64,000 nt of DNA from Phallusia mammillata (Eukaryota > Chordata > Ascidiacea > Phlebobranchia > Ascidiidae). Of the stretch, positions 22,591 through 34,679 are shown piece by piece (the stretch's first letter is position 1; every line of letters begins with the position of its first letter). Below the pieces are notes generated by a model. It saw only the letters and a program-made list of their open reading frames with translations. It was not told the DNA's origin and made no database searches. The stretch spans positions 1 through 64,000 of the forward strand of contig QLIY01000244.1 of NCBI GenBank assembly GCA_003260075.1, read 5' to 3'. The position numbers and the translations under genes are program-made.

Positions 22591-25500
22591 ATGAAGGCTT
22601 GTCTTTTCATCGCTCTTGCCTGTGCATTTTTAAGTTTTGCAAGCAGTAAGTGAGGCATTTATGGCTGTGTGATTAGCATTAATTGTGGTAGCCTACATTA
22701 AATAGTTGCGTGTTTGCTATCGTGTTCCGCTGTTGCTAAAGTTTTCGTAATCTAAAGCTGGTAATAATTGAAAAAATGAAGTAAATAATGTTTTGAAGTT
22801 TGGTTGTCGCTTTTAAAATTTGTTAACCAATTTCACTGTGTTACAGGTTTGCATTGTTGGACCTGCAGAAACGCACGCAGTGTTGAAAGTTGTGACCGTT
22901 TCGGAACCTTGGAAAAATGTCAATATAACGAGGTAGTTCTAATGCGACTATATCTATGTGTAGACACAAATCTGAGATACTTAACAGTGTGTTTTGTTAT
23001 AGCAAGCATGTCAGACCGTTCACAGAAGAATTGGGTATTTCTCGGTGATAAACAAACGTTGCAAGCAAGCTCATGCTTGTGAAACAAATCAAGCTCAAGT
23101 AAGTAAACCACTTCACTCGATATTTTGTGCCAAATTTCTCACTCGCTGAACTGATGCGCTCAATGGTGTTTTTCTTACATAAAAACTGAAAAGTGACTTT
23201 ACGAGGAAAACAATTGCACATTTGTAAGGCGATTTAAAAAAATAACAATACTAATTGGTGGAACATTTTCCGTAAAATTTTAATGTGCAAACAATTGCGA
23301 TTGTTAAAACATGTGCAAAAATATCAGTCTTTTATGAAACTCGTTGGTATAAAGTATAAACCAGGGGTCTTCAACCTTTTTGGCGTAATCGCCCCTTTCC
23401 AAGGCACTNGTTTGCAAGACGAATTATATCTGCTTGTGCGTTAAAGTTAGCCGAGTCTCACAGTTCTTGTACATACTTATACAATTAGTAATGTTGAAAT
23501 CGCCCCCTTTTGAAGTCAAATCGCCCCCCAACTTCCCAAATTTTCACCATCGCCCCCTCGGTAGACGAAATCGCCCCCTGGGGGGCGATATCGCCCACGT
23601 TGAATAACCCTGGTATAAACGATCGTAATTAATCTAGCTCTTCGTAGCATAATCGTCATTAAAATTTTGTGCAAAAATGTGATACAGGTTTTCCAAAGTT
23701 TTGGTATGATAATAAAGTTCATTAGATCGTATTGAAATCATTTCCTTTAACCTTTGCTTGTGCAATTGCGAAATGCTCGCACATTCTTAGGGGACAACAA
23801 TATCTATTCCGTGCATAAAACAACTCATGTTGCTCAAATAGTCTAACGGACTTTTTGTCACCTCGTTGACGATTATATTTCACTTTTCAGAACGACCGAC
23901 CGTCCGGTAAATCCACGCAGTGCAACACAGACCAAGTCAATTCTGTATGCAGATGCTGTTGCAAAGAAGACAAGTGCAATATGGGAGGTTTAAAATGCAG
24001 TTCAACAGGAGGTAATTGACAAATCATTTGTAACAACTGTGGCATGTTAAATAAAAGTAACCGAATTCGTATTATTACTGTTGTCGGGGCAGTTTCTACG
24101 AATCACATTTTTGGCTTGGTTACGATGACGGACTATATTAGGCACCCGAAGTATAGCTTGTATTAAAATAGTAAAAGGGTAAAAAAATGATAATCGTAGA
24201 CTGATACAAAAAACGCTTTCGTGTAATGGATTTAACTATTAACTAACATAATATGAAAATGCGCTCGGTACAAACCCATTTTTCCCAGCCTCAAAGTGGA
24301 ACCATGTATATCTTCACAGTAACAGAGTTCCCGACTCTTAAGAAAAAGAAATTGGCCTGAAAGATACTAAACCACGACTTAAACGAGCCCGAGTGGGAAT
24401 TCAGCTCCGAATCTACACTGTGATATCTTAACTTAAACCCGAACACTGCCGGAAAAGTTCGGCAATACTTACAACTCCGTATCATTATGTCTTACTGTAG
24501 ACCAAGTTTGCCCTGCACTTGAGCCAGTGTCGTACGGAAGCACTGACTGCACTCGTGGTAACTCTTCTGGATCAGTGTGTTCGTTTGGCTGCAACAGACC
24601 AGGGTACTCACTCCACCCACCACGTCACACTACATCTGAATGTTTTACCAGTGGAAAGTGGAGCAATCCTGCGCCATGTTGTGCACGTAAGTTTCAAATC
24701 ACTTGAATTGTTTTGTAGCGAAACGATTTTTAACACATTGATCATGATGTTCAGTGTTTATGTTAATCTGCAGCATGTAATTTTATTGTATGAAAATTAT
24801 TGTATGAAAAATAGATTCTATAAAAATCCAACGCAGTTATATTACACTGGGATGTTGGGAAAACATTAGTTCACTTGTCAATCACACATATTGCTGACTA
24901 TAAGAATAAATAATACGTAGAACGCGTCCCCGCAACTAAACCGTTTTCAAAAGGTTTCTACTTCTAATGATGATTTTGACACTGTTTGTCTTTTTATCGC
25001 TATGGCTTGTAACATACAAAACATTATTTGTGAAGGTCAGTGCCCACCTTTCCTGCTTTTCGACTCTGTAATCTTGTTTCACGCTGATCAACCGAGAAAT
25101 ACTGGAGCCATGATGATGCTCGCCGAAATCTTTCGCCAGTAAGTTGTATTCCACACAAAAAGGATTGCAAAATGTAGTTTTCTCCCAAATTTGAGATTTA
25201 TAACATCAATCCTCTGTACAGATCTGTGGAAGTTGGCCAGGACAGCATTCGATTTGCAGGCGCTTACTTCAGTGGCGTGACGATGATCACATCAAGGATA
25301 CGTTTCAGCGATTACACTGATTCTGACTCTTTGCGTCAACTTGTTATTAACCGACTTCACAACCCTAAAAACACAGGTAAACCCAACACAGAGTTAACCA
25401 GAGTTGTAATGACTGGAGTCATGAACTCGAGTCGTTTAATTAAACTTGACACAATCTTAGTGGCTTTGTGACAAACACTCAACAAACGTGAAACGGCTTA

Positions 25501-26237
25501 TCCATCAGTTGAAGATACTTTATCCAAAAACTAATTACTAAAACTCTGACCTTGACTCGTACTCGCTGGGTTCTTGATTCTACTCGACTGTTTTTGTGAT
25601 CTGGACGTTTTATAAGACTTGTTTTATAAATAGGGAAAACTCGTTTTAGGGGTTATATTTGTTAACTCTGCAAATTATTGTTTATTGCAGAGGATGGTTT
25701 GGTAAACGCAACATCGGCGTTAGAGTTTACCATGCAGAACCTTCTAGTACCAGAAGCTGGAATGCGTGGACCTGAAGTGCCCAAGAAAATTACTATCATG
25801 ACTAATCAAAATCCAGACGATGACACAGCAGAATATGCAAGGCAGCTTCGTAACAATCCTGACCTACCAGTTGAGGTAATATGAATGTCTACATGCATGG
25901 GTAGCAGAAACTCAAAATTATGTCTAAAGTTTGGTCACAAAACAATAATGTCCCTTAAATGGGTTTCAGAAGCCATAAATGCAAGACATTAATACGCTGC
26001 TAATAGCGTGTTAAACAGGTTTTTCTTGAAACTCTTTTTTTGACACAGTTTCTGGTCCTGGGATTCCAGAACGAAGGCATGGAATTGGATTACAATAAAA
26101 TGGTCGATATAACCGGATCTCCAGACAGAGTTTTCCTTTTTGAAAACGACCCTACCAAAATCAACTCCGATTCTATCAAAGAGATTCACGACTTCTTGTG
26201 TGCGAACCCATGCAGGCACGTTCTGCCAGGTCTTTAG
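22591..26237 (+). CDS. Secreted Ly6/CCP/vWA protein 1 (plus strand, founder-like)
   Basis: Nine exons: 22591-22645, 22847-22932, 23003-23098, 23891-24011, 24501-24686, 25036-25138, 25222-25376, 25691-25875, 26049-26237 (1176 nt, 391 aa, all phases consistent). The signal peptide MKACLFIALACAFLSFAS is followed by a three-finger Ly6/uPAR domain at about 19-119 (LHCWTCRN, CRCCCKEDKCNMG; the CC-x4-CN ending is typical) and one Sushi/CCP domain at about 120-181 (QVCPALEPVSYG...GKWSNPAPCC). A vWA domain follows at about 182-391 (LLFDSVILFH, ATSALEFTMQNLLVPEAGMR, KITIMTNQNPDDD). The MIDAS DxSxS is DSVIL, so metal binding is unlikely. There is no GPI signal or membrane helix, so it is secreted. The C-terminus CRHVLPGL differs from the CDHV-H-H tail of later copies. 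It lies tail to tail with the next gene. Confidence 0.92.
23362..23612. mobile_element. hAT-like element, 251 bp, in intron 3 of gene 1
   Basis: Ends CAGGGGTCTTCAACC and GTTGAATAACCCTG with an exact 8-bp target duplication GTATAAAC (23354-23361 and 23613-23620). The interior has repeated ATCGCCCCC motifs and an N at 23409. It is non-autonomous. Confidence 0.9.
24290..24490. repeat. Interspersed CCCGA-rich repeat in intron 4 of gene 1
   Basis: Degenerate GAGCCCGAG, AACCCGAAC and similar motifs, ending near TTACAACTCCG. It resembles the repeat at about 6060-6395 and 26920-27090. Boundaries are uncertain. Confidence 0.4.
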
Positions 26238-26649
26238 GCTTTTTTCAATTATTTTTTTGTGTTTTTTTGCTGCGTTTTCGTATGCCTAAAATGATATTAG
26301 CGCCCATCTTTCGTAAAATACACCCTGTCTGTTACAAACGAATATATTTCTCAAGCACACAACAAACAAGGAAATTGGGCGCGCAGAAACCATGTAGACC
26401 TTAAACAAACTATCACTCGTATATCAAAATCCCGAAAACAAATGTTACAAAGTCCGTCATGCAAAAAAGACAAGTCAGTTGGGGTAACTGCAGTAGCCTA
26501 CACATTTTGGCAATTTTGAATATTATTTACTATAATATTGTCTCCGCAAAGTAGTACAGTAGGTTTTTCAACAAGCATATTGAATACATGTTGTTCTTCA
26601 AATGCGCGCCAGTATATAAGCATGCCAAAAAAATCAAAGGCATACAAGG
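26238..26649. other. Convergent 3' region between genes 1 and 2
   Basis: About 410 bp between the stops of the plus-strand gene 1 and the minus-strand gene 2. It is AT-rich and should hold both poly-A sites; I do not see a strong AATAAA on either strand. Confidence 0.5.
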
Positions 26650-29600
26650 TTAGACCTTAGAGCGAACGTAATTACAAGGGTTTTGACAAAAGTGCAGTGT
26701 CACGTCGGCAAGGTAGTCTCCTGTTAACTTGCTGGCGTCACCGTCAAAGATAAAAACGTGTTTTGGATTGCCAGCAATTTCCTCCAACAATTCCACATTC
26801 AGTTCTCCGACTGGCGGACGAAACCCATACACGTGCGTCTAAATGTCATGAGAATATATTAGAAACTAACAGAGATTTCTAATTTAATTTCATACATTGT
26901 ACCAGAGCTGTAAGCGCTCCTGAATTTGGGGTCCAAACCGAAATACGGTTTAGGTCCTATAACTTACTTATCAGAAAGGCAGATTTAATGATGCCGAGTT
27001 TGAGGTCCGGCTTGAAGAACAATTTATTGAAACTTCAGACCGAACCCATACCCTACTGGAAAAACCTGGCCCAACCAAGAATTGAAAATTCCGAAGCAAA
27101 CAGTTTTGCTGGGTGCAATAGTTTTACACGCAATCACACTACACAACCTAAAAATTAATGTTCACCCCTGGACGTTTTGCATTTTAGACGTATAATAGAT
27201 AACAATATCGGTATACCCGTAGGCAGTAGATTGAAAGAGTTGGGAAAAGAGAGGAGAATCTACTAACACAAGAACTCACAGACAGGCCTGCTAATTTCCA
27301 AAAGGGGGGTCTTGTGTTAGTGGCTCTACCGAAAAGAGAAGAACTGTATACCAAACAAAGGAAAGGTTTACATTACCTCAATGCCACGAGCTCTAGCCTC
27401 CTTCGCTGCCTCCACGGCATCATCTGTTGGGTTGTTGTCCAAAGCAATGGTTATGGCTTTTGGTACATCTGCCCCTCTGGCCCCAACTTCAGGCACAAAC
27501 AAATTGTCGACAGCATAGCGGATTGCCAAACCTGTCTTGATTTCACCATCAGCTGCAAAACAACAGTTGCTTACTCAGTTTTAAACCGTACCTGAAGTAA
27601 ACGTGCTATCTTTTATTAGAATTAGTGCCAATAAATTACAAATTTAGTTTATAGTGAGCTATATATACACAAGAAGCAGAGCATTCGTCGAAATCAAGTT
27701 AGTTGACAGTACAGATGATGGTCTTATTGCGAGTGCAAGTCTCAGGGTCTGACGTTACAGGCTTATCAAAACTTTGCATCCTTTGGAAACATTTTTCTTA
27801 CCGGTCAGAAATTTATCTCAAAATCGAAGGTCAAATGCTTTTTCGTAATGACCTAAAAAGTATTCTTTTACCTGTGTTGTTAACCTGAAGTCGTTCCAGT
27901 ATCATTTCAGTCATTATTGTCTTGTCGTTGTTATATTCGTCGTATCTTACGATGGATTCTGTGTGTAGAATTCCGCTGTAAGCCATAGCAGCGAGTTTTG
28001 CAGCGTTTTCTCCGACATTTACGTTTCTGAAAATTTAAACAAACTAAATTCCAGGGTACATGATGCAAAAAAAAACATGAACACTTGTGTAATCGGGAAC
28101 TATAAAGCCAGTTTCACAGAGTAGCCTACGCCGTGACCATCACATTTTATCATTTGCTTGTGCGAAAAACGGCCAGCTAAACTTACTAAAAGCTCGTTAT
28201 CATTTTTTTTTGGTTTTGGAGTCTTCTACTTTACTTAGTAAACTTGCTTGATATCTTTTCCAAAAATATATATCGCGACGTTTATTTTGAGTTTTGTTAT
28301 TGAAACTCAAATTATCCTATAAATATGTATTGCACTTACGCAAAGAAATCTAAAAACACTTGTGTTCTGGCTGGTCCGGTTTCCTCCGGGTAGGCACCAT
28401 GAAGAAGAATAACTGAGTCAAACAGAATATACGGAGGACACGGACCTGAAATTATGCAATGCAAGTTATAATTCGCTGACAAAGCAAAACAAACAAGAAA
28501 CAAGACGGATAACCTTCCAGAATAATTTGCTATTAGAATAAAAACTTACGGGCGCAACAAGGCGTTGAATACTGCCATGTTCCGTTCTCTTGACAAGAAT
28601 TGGAGTCTTGTCCATTGGGGTGAAGTGCGAATTCTGGCGTGGTGCATTCATATTCACAGCGAGCGTCAGATGTAGCTTCGTTGCTGCACTTTACATTTCC
28701 ATTGGGAATGACTTTAGGTTGTGGCGGGCAGACACCTGTATGAAATCAAAAAAAAAAAGAAACCTGATTTGGATCCTGAACTTATGATACTGCTTATGCT
28801 GATGGATTCCTAACTTTTGCGGATTACACCTTACAATTATTAAGTGTTGTGGAAATGCTGCTGATTTGCTATGTAGCCTATACAGCGATTTGTGTTGGCG
28901 AAATGACGGGCTCGTTTAATCTTTATTGTTGGTGTAAACCTCCGCTTTGCCAAGCTGTGCCCACCCACCTTGGAAAGCACTGGTCTAAATCACATGCTCG
29001 TCGCTGCGTTTTACTTAGCAACAACGTTGCGTCGTACCTGGATACTTAACACACGGTACATCGCCTCGGTTGCAACCGTTGTCATGGCAACAGCAGGTGC
29101 AGAAAGAGTTTCGCTGATCCCCGTTGCATTGCGTTGAAGAACCAGAGTAGCGATCGTTCTACAATCAAGAAGGTGGTTTTCAGAATCAACCTGTTCGGCT
29201 GGTTTAGTTGAAATCATTTGCTCACCTGAAGTTGGTTGTTTAAACATGCGCGCGTCTGTTTGCAGCCTTTTTTAACGATGTAATTGTTGTGATTTCGACG
29301 AACTACAGTCTCGCAGCTTTTCTGAATCATTACAGAAGCGGTGAATGCCTTGTAAGCTTACGAAACTGACAAAGGAACTTAGCGACAGTAATATTGACTT
29401 GGTCTATATTACTGATGATGCCTACGTTTTGCGAAAAAACTAACCTCGTTGGGAAGACACACTTTCAGTTCCCCTGTTGTGTCGCATTCAAAAGTACTTG
29501 ACGAAGAAGAGCATGTCATGCACTGCAGACCTTAAACAGATATTTACGTTCTTCGTTAGAATTATGTTTGATACATCAATTTTTTTTACGACATACTACA

Positions 29601-29844
29601 TAAACCGATAATTCATACGTCAAGAAATTATAAGAATACAATTTATACCAACATTATACTTTCCTAGTTTATTCTTTGTTAGACTGATGTTGCATACATA
29701 CACTTTGCAACATATAACAGGCTTAATTTCATACGCTAAGATTAAAAAACTTCTTATCTCAACATTATACTTTTAAAATTGTAAATCTTTACCTGAAGTA
29801 TAACCCAGAAACGCAGCGTAGATCAGAATTGCAGCGAAATACAT
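26650..29844 (-). CDS. Secreted Ly6/CCP/vWA protein 2
   Basis: Exons in gene order: 29793-29844, 29445-29530, 29226-29321, 29038-29158, 28550-28735, 28340-28445, 27872-28026, 27377-27552, 26650-26838 (1167 nt, 388 aa). The signal peptide is MYFAAILIYAAFLGYTS. The Ly6 domain has LQCMTCSS and CTCCCHDNGCNRG, the CCP domain VCPPQPKVIPNGNVKC to WQYSTPCC. The vWA domain has YILFDSVILLHG, TGLAIRYAVDNLFVPE and AITIALDNNPTDD. Exon sizes match gene 1 more than the rest (121-nt exon 4, 155-nt exon 7), and the C-terminus NPCNYVRSKV lacks the His-rich tail. Genes 1 and 2 thus form the older, more divergent subgroup. MIDAS residues are absent (FDSVIL). The repeat at 26920-27090 lies in the last intron. Confidence 0.92.
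26920..27090. repeat. Interspersed GGTCC/CCGAACC-rich repeat in the last intron of gene 2
   Basis: Begins near CCAGAGCTGTAAGCG and contains repeated GGTCC, CCGAA and TACCC motifs, like the copies near 6.1, 20.0 and 24.3 kb. It is a family of unknown type, with no TSD identified. Confidence 0.4.
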
Positions 29845-31938
29845 TTTCTTTGCCTTACAGTACAACAACGAAACTGAATACACCACAGCAGAAACGCATA
29901 TGCGACACCGACACGCTTTCACAGATGAATAACCCGCCATAAGTGACTTCTAAACTGCAAATCGTTACAGTAATCTACAAATAACTACGTGTTAACATAG
30001 TGTTGATCGGATGCTTTATGGCCTTGGGGCAATTCACGATGACACCCAGGTGCATGTTGTCGTTGCTTACATGTCATACACATTAAACGAAATAGAATAT
30101 AACCCTGTTTCTTGCATTGTTATTAACGACCAAGCTTACTATTGTAACTTAGAAGTAGTAAACATGTAAAATTACGGTGCTTTTTTGTTTCGATAGCGTT
30201 TGTAGCGCTGGTGTTTTTTATACTTTTGTTTCCCAAACCATAATGTTAAAACTATTAGATACCCTTACACCCACCTCCTATACAGCCTCAAAAACGGTTG
30301 AGATCGAATTTGATAACCTAAGGTTTGGCCCTATTTATAAACAAATACGCTTGTTAAAAATTTTTGAAGTTTAAAAAAGTGACGAAAGTCTAGTTTAGTT
30401 TTTTTGCCACTATACTATAGTTTCATAGTGAATTTGAAGGTTTTTGCTTCCTTCATATTTATTACCCTGGGATAGTTTAGATAGAGTTTTTACAGATAAC
30501 TGAGACAATCTCGATAGAGCAACAACTGCTTTTAAACACAGACGCCGCTGATTGAGCTTTCCAAACGTTTTTTTGCTTCCTCCTTCGGGCACATTGCACC
30601 TCAGAAGGCAGTGCGTCGAAGGCGCTTTGTTACTTACTGTGCATTTGGAGATGTAGCTGTGTGTCAGGATTAACATATCTTGGACATATGTGAGAAATAC
30701 AAGCTAACATCTCGGTTGGAAAGAAAAGGTAAGTTTAATTTTATCAAATTTGGTTATTTATTTTTTGTAAGTTATAAATTAGTAGTTCGATTTTTAATGC
30801 GTTTAGGTGCCACAAAGCGTAAGCCAAAATATTTCACTACAAATTTAAATGCGTTTACACAATTAGTGTGTTTATCATCCAAGTTCATGTCATACACACA
30901 CAAATAACAATAGTAAGTCACTTTTAATAGCGTTGTATAATTCCACCATCGGTTACACACAGCTCAACAAGAACAATATCAGAAATTCCGGTTAGCGTGA
31001 TGAACATTGATTAGTATTCAACAAGAAGTGATGCCGTATGCTATCTGTTATTGGTCACTGAACTATTTCTTACTCTGGACTACATGGTTTTCGACAATAT
31101 TTTTTTATCATCCGTTTAAGGTTTGATTCTGCGTTAAAACGTTTTCAAAGTTGTCGCAAAAAATGAAACCATGTTTGTCCACACCTTTTGAAATGTAGCA
31201 TCTCAAGCACTTAAACCATGACAACAACAGTTTGTTTTATCTCATAAAGTTTGTTTAATAATCCTAACAGATCGCATTAAATGGGTTACTAAGTTGTGCT
31301 ACCTGCCACGAACGCAACTCCCCCCCAAAATCATATAAAACCCAAATAGAATTTCCGTGCCTGCTTCCAATCGATTTTAGCAGAAGGTGTTGTAACCTTA
31401 GCTTACAGAACAACTTCTTTAAAACTAAATAACGACTCAAAACAAATAATATGAACGTTTTGCAAAAGTACACTTCTAATTAAACATTCACCAGTTTGTT
31501 GTTTATCATGCTTTGTCTTCATCAAGTTATTGCTCAGGGGCCGGTTAACATCTAAAATCTAATACTTGCTGACCTAGCAATTTGCGCGCAGATTGTGCGA
31601 AGAAACGAGGTAACTTAATTTGTTGCCAAAAATGTCAGAAAATTTCCTGGCTAGTGTAAACAAACCGCGTTGTTTCTTTCATGCGAAATAATATACCTTG
31701 ATTTACGTTTTGTATTTAAGTGTGTCGTTGGTTACTATTGGTAACAGTGGCATTTGTCTTTACTCTCAACCTTACACAATTAAATGCAAAAATGTAAGGT
31801 AAGGGCGTTAGAAAAATGAAAGGTTTCTATGTTCCACCAGCGGTTAGAAGTAATCACCCAACCAACCATAAACAAACGTTTTAGACAATTGATGGTTCCG
31901 TTTGCTGTTTCTTTGAATTTTTTGAGCAACTTCAGTTG
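29845..31938. other. Intergenic between genes 2 and 3
   Basis: About 2.1 kb, AT-rich, with no supported exon. The right end is the 3' flank of gene 3 and the left end the promoter of gene 2. A 7-C run at 31321-31327 is not flanked by a duplication and is probably natural. Confidence 0.5.
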
Positions 31939-34179
31939 TTAATTGTGATCGTGCATTACGTGGTCGCATGGGTTTTTGCAAAAGTATCTGTCCATCACTG
32001 TTAGGGTTTGAGTTGTAACATCTTCGATGTTCTCGTCGATGATATAGACAAGTTCTTCATCTCCCGTTAGTTCGGTCAATTTTTTTCTGTCGAACTTTAC
32101 GTTGCCTGTTTGATACGCCATAATGTAAACCTGCATTGAGAAAATCAATACCGTGGTTATCCACCATATATTTATATTTTAAAGTATTGTTGTTTTGTTC
32201 TGTTTTGTAGCAATTGATAAACTCTATGAAACGCAATTAGGAGTCAGGTCAGTAGCTATTTGCAAATTCCAGCGAAAAAACTTTATGTATACGCCTACCC
32301 ACCACAAACTATACATGAACCAATGCGTTAAAAATAATTTTTATTCTTGATTGCTACATAACTGACTTTTGTCAGAGTATAATTTGATACAATGGTCAAT
32401 CATTTATTCGTTGCTTGGATGCCAGTTGGTTTATCTGAAACAAGGTTAAGTGTCTGATAACACTCAAGTCTAGTGTGCATAAATAAATATGGGTATTTTA
32501 TTCCAGGGATCTGGAAGTCCGTCCGTGCAATTAATGTGCTGTGCATTCTTACTTTTTTAAGTAAATTTCTACGTGCGTCTGAAGCTGAGTTGATTTGAGC
32601 AAAATTAAACTCACTATGTAACCACGTCTTCTGGCTTCTTCTGCCGGGCCCTTTGCATCTTCGCTTGGATGTGTATTTGTTACAATTCCCAAACCTTTTG
32701 GTGCTCTGTTATCCCTCATTCCCGCTTCCGGAACAAAAAGATTATCAAGAGCATATTGAATAGCTCTTCCAGTACTTAGTTTACCTATAAAAGACCAGAT
32801 TTAAAACCAGGTCTTTGGCTTACCCGTTTTACCACTGTATTCCTTACCTTCGTTTACTACAGTCATTCTTTGGCGAACCAATTCCATAAGCAGAGTGGCA
32901 TTTTCGCCATACTCGTTGAACTTAACTATAGACGATTCGACTGGTTCAGCGCTGTGATATACTGTTGATACTTTTATTGCATCATTTGCAATAACTCCAC
33001 TGCAGAAAAATGTTAGACAATACATACTTTTTTTGTCAACATCAAACTACTCACTACACGACGAATTCTAGCATCTTTTGAAGTTGTTTTTCGGCATCGT
33101 CTCCAACAACATGAAAGAGTCCCAAGTCGTCAAGTAAATAGTAGGGTGGGCATGGACCTATCCAAAAACCAAAATGCTGTATAGAACCCCATGGAATGAT
33201 CTTTTTAAAACTTGTTTTCCTTACGTGCACAGCAGGGTGGCTCGTAAGCCCAAGAGCCGTTTCCCAAACAAACGTTTGTCGAATGTCCTTTTGGCCAGAC
33301 GGAATAGTCCTTTCCCGTGCATTGATATTCACAAATTGCTGATCCAGGTTTGTTGCTACCATAACATTCGATATTGCCGTGTGGTAAGACTGTGGACGAT
33401 ACTGGGCAATCTTGCGCCAAAACTGCCACATTAAATCAATTAGTATACGCGATTTACGTAACATAGGCTATGTCCAAACCTGGCTCAATGTTCTTGTAAT
33501 GGCCTATACACGTTGGCAGACCAACATTGCACATATTTGTACCACAGCAGCACGTACAAATTGAAGTAACTTGATCTGAGTTGCATTGTCTTGAGCGTTC
33601 TGAGTATCGTTTGTTCTGGTTGTTCAATTTGATGTTTATTGGGCGTGGGTTGTACATTTTATACATTTATACCTGTAGTTGATTGTCTTTGCACGCTCTC
33701 TCATCTTTACACCCTTTCATCACTGTTATGTGTTTATCTTGACGCCTCACGACAGTTTCACATGAGAGCTACAAGTTACATTGAGTTGGGTTGAATTAAT
33801 TTGACTTAAAAGTAATTTAATATCGTCTCGTCTCGCTTTTTAGTCTTGATTAGACCTGTTTTTTATTGTAAGGCAAAAACGACATGGTCTTTCCGCTTAC
33901 CTGATTGGATAGACATTGTTGTACTTGTCCATTCAAGTTACAGTCTTCAAAACCACTTGAACTGTAACATCTCATGCATTTTAGACCTACAAGCATATTA
34001 TAGTTTAGACATATCATAGTTTTATTTCACTTTGCGTATTTTTAAGCATGTACGGCATTTCATATTGATCCAAACAAACGCATTGTTAATTAATTTTGTG
34101 TAGCTTACTTACTTTGGACGCATAAGAGTACTTTAAAAAGCGCCAAAATCCTAATAAAAAATCTCATTCTGCTTCTCAT
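31939..34179 (-). CDS. Secreted Ly6/CCP/vWA protein 3
   Basis: Exons in gene order: 34113-34179, 33901-33986, 33673-33768, 33480-33615, 33225-33410, 33055-33157, 32848-32999, 32615-32784, 31939-32130 (1188 nt, 395 aa). The hydrophobic start MRSRMRFFIRILALFKVLLC is a signal peptide; a second in-frame ATG four codons later is possible. The Ly6 domain has LKCMRCYSSSGFEDC and CTCCCGTNMCNVG. The CCP domain runs from DCPVSSTVLPHGNIEC to NGSWAYEPPCC. The vWA domain has YYLLDDLGLFHVVGDD, ESSIVKFNEYGENATL, RAIQYALDNLFVPEAGMRD and GIVTNTHPSED. The tail is FCKNPCDHVMHDHN. DDLGLFH replaces DxSxS and the third-loop Asp is lost, so no MIDAS metal is expected. It pairs most closely with gene 4. Confidence 0.93.
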
Positions 34180-34679
34180 TAAAATTTGAAAGAGAATATT
34201 TAGGCCCTGTTGGCGACAACTAATCGGTAAAACTAAGCTGCAATCTGTCTAAACTATTGTTTTTACCCCTCGGGGCAGTCCATAAGTGCTAATTTCAAAA
34301 CGACAAACTTTTAACGTAGAAACCGCGGTTGAATGAAACATCAAAGTTCATTAGTGTTGTGCGTCACGCTTTGTCCATGTTATTGCACCTGTACTGGTGA
34401 CAAATACTTTCTGGTCCCGTGTGTCTTGGTATTTAGCCTGTGTAAAAGTACGCAAAAAAACACAGATAACCTTCATGATAATGATAAAAAAAGTAGTTGG
34501 ACGAATTCCCGCTAAAAATTTCGCTAGGAATACTTAACATTAACGCACTGCGCAAACAGTGCATTGGCATTTCTATCGAGCGCGTAGTTAAAGTAAAACA
34601 GGAACTCATTTTTTGGGGTTTCCAAACATAATGTTACATATTCTTCATTCGGGCCATTGTAACTACTGCTGGTTGGTTT
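34180..34679. other. Intergenic between genes 3 and 4
   Basis: 500 bp, AT-rich, serving as promoter of gene 3 and 3' flank of gene 4. No other feature is seen. Confidence 0.5.

Noticed and set aside
6858..31473. Possible CRISPR array or bacterial operon
   Set aside because: No regularly spaced repeats; all coding sequence is spliced and eukaryotic.
33054..33464. Minus-strand ORF of 136 codons overlapping the CCP exon of gene 3
   Set aside because: It runs through the exon in the wrong frame and across the splice sites; the spliced CCP/vWA frame explains the sequence.
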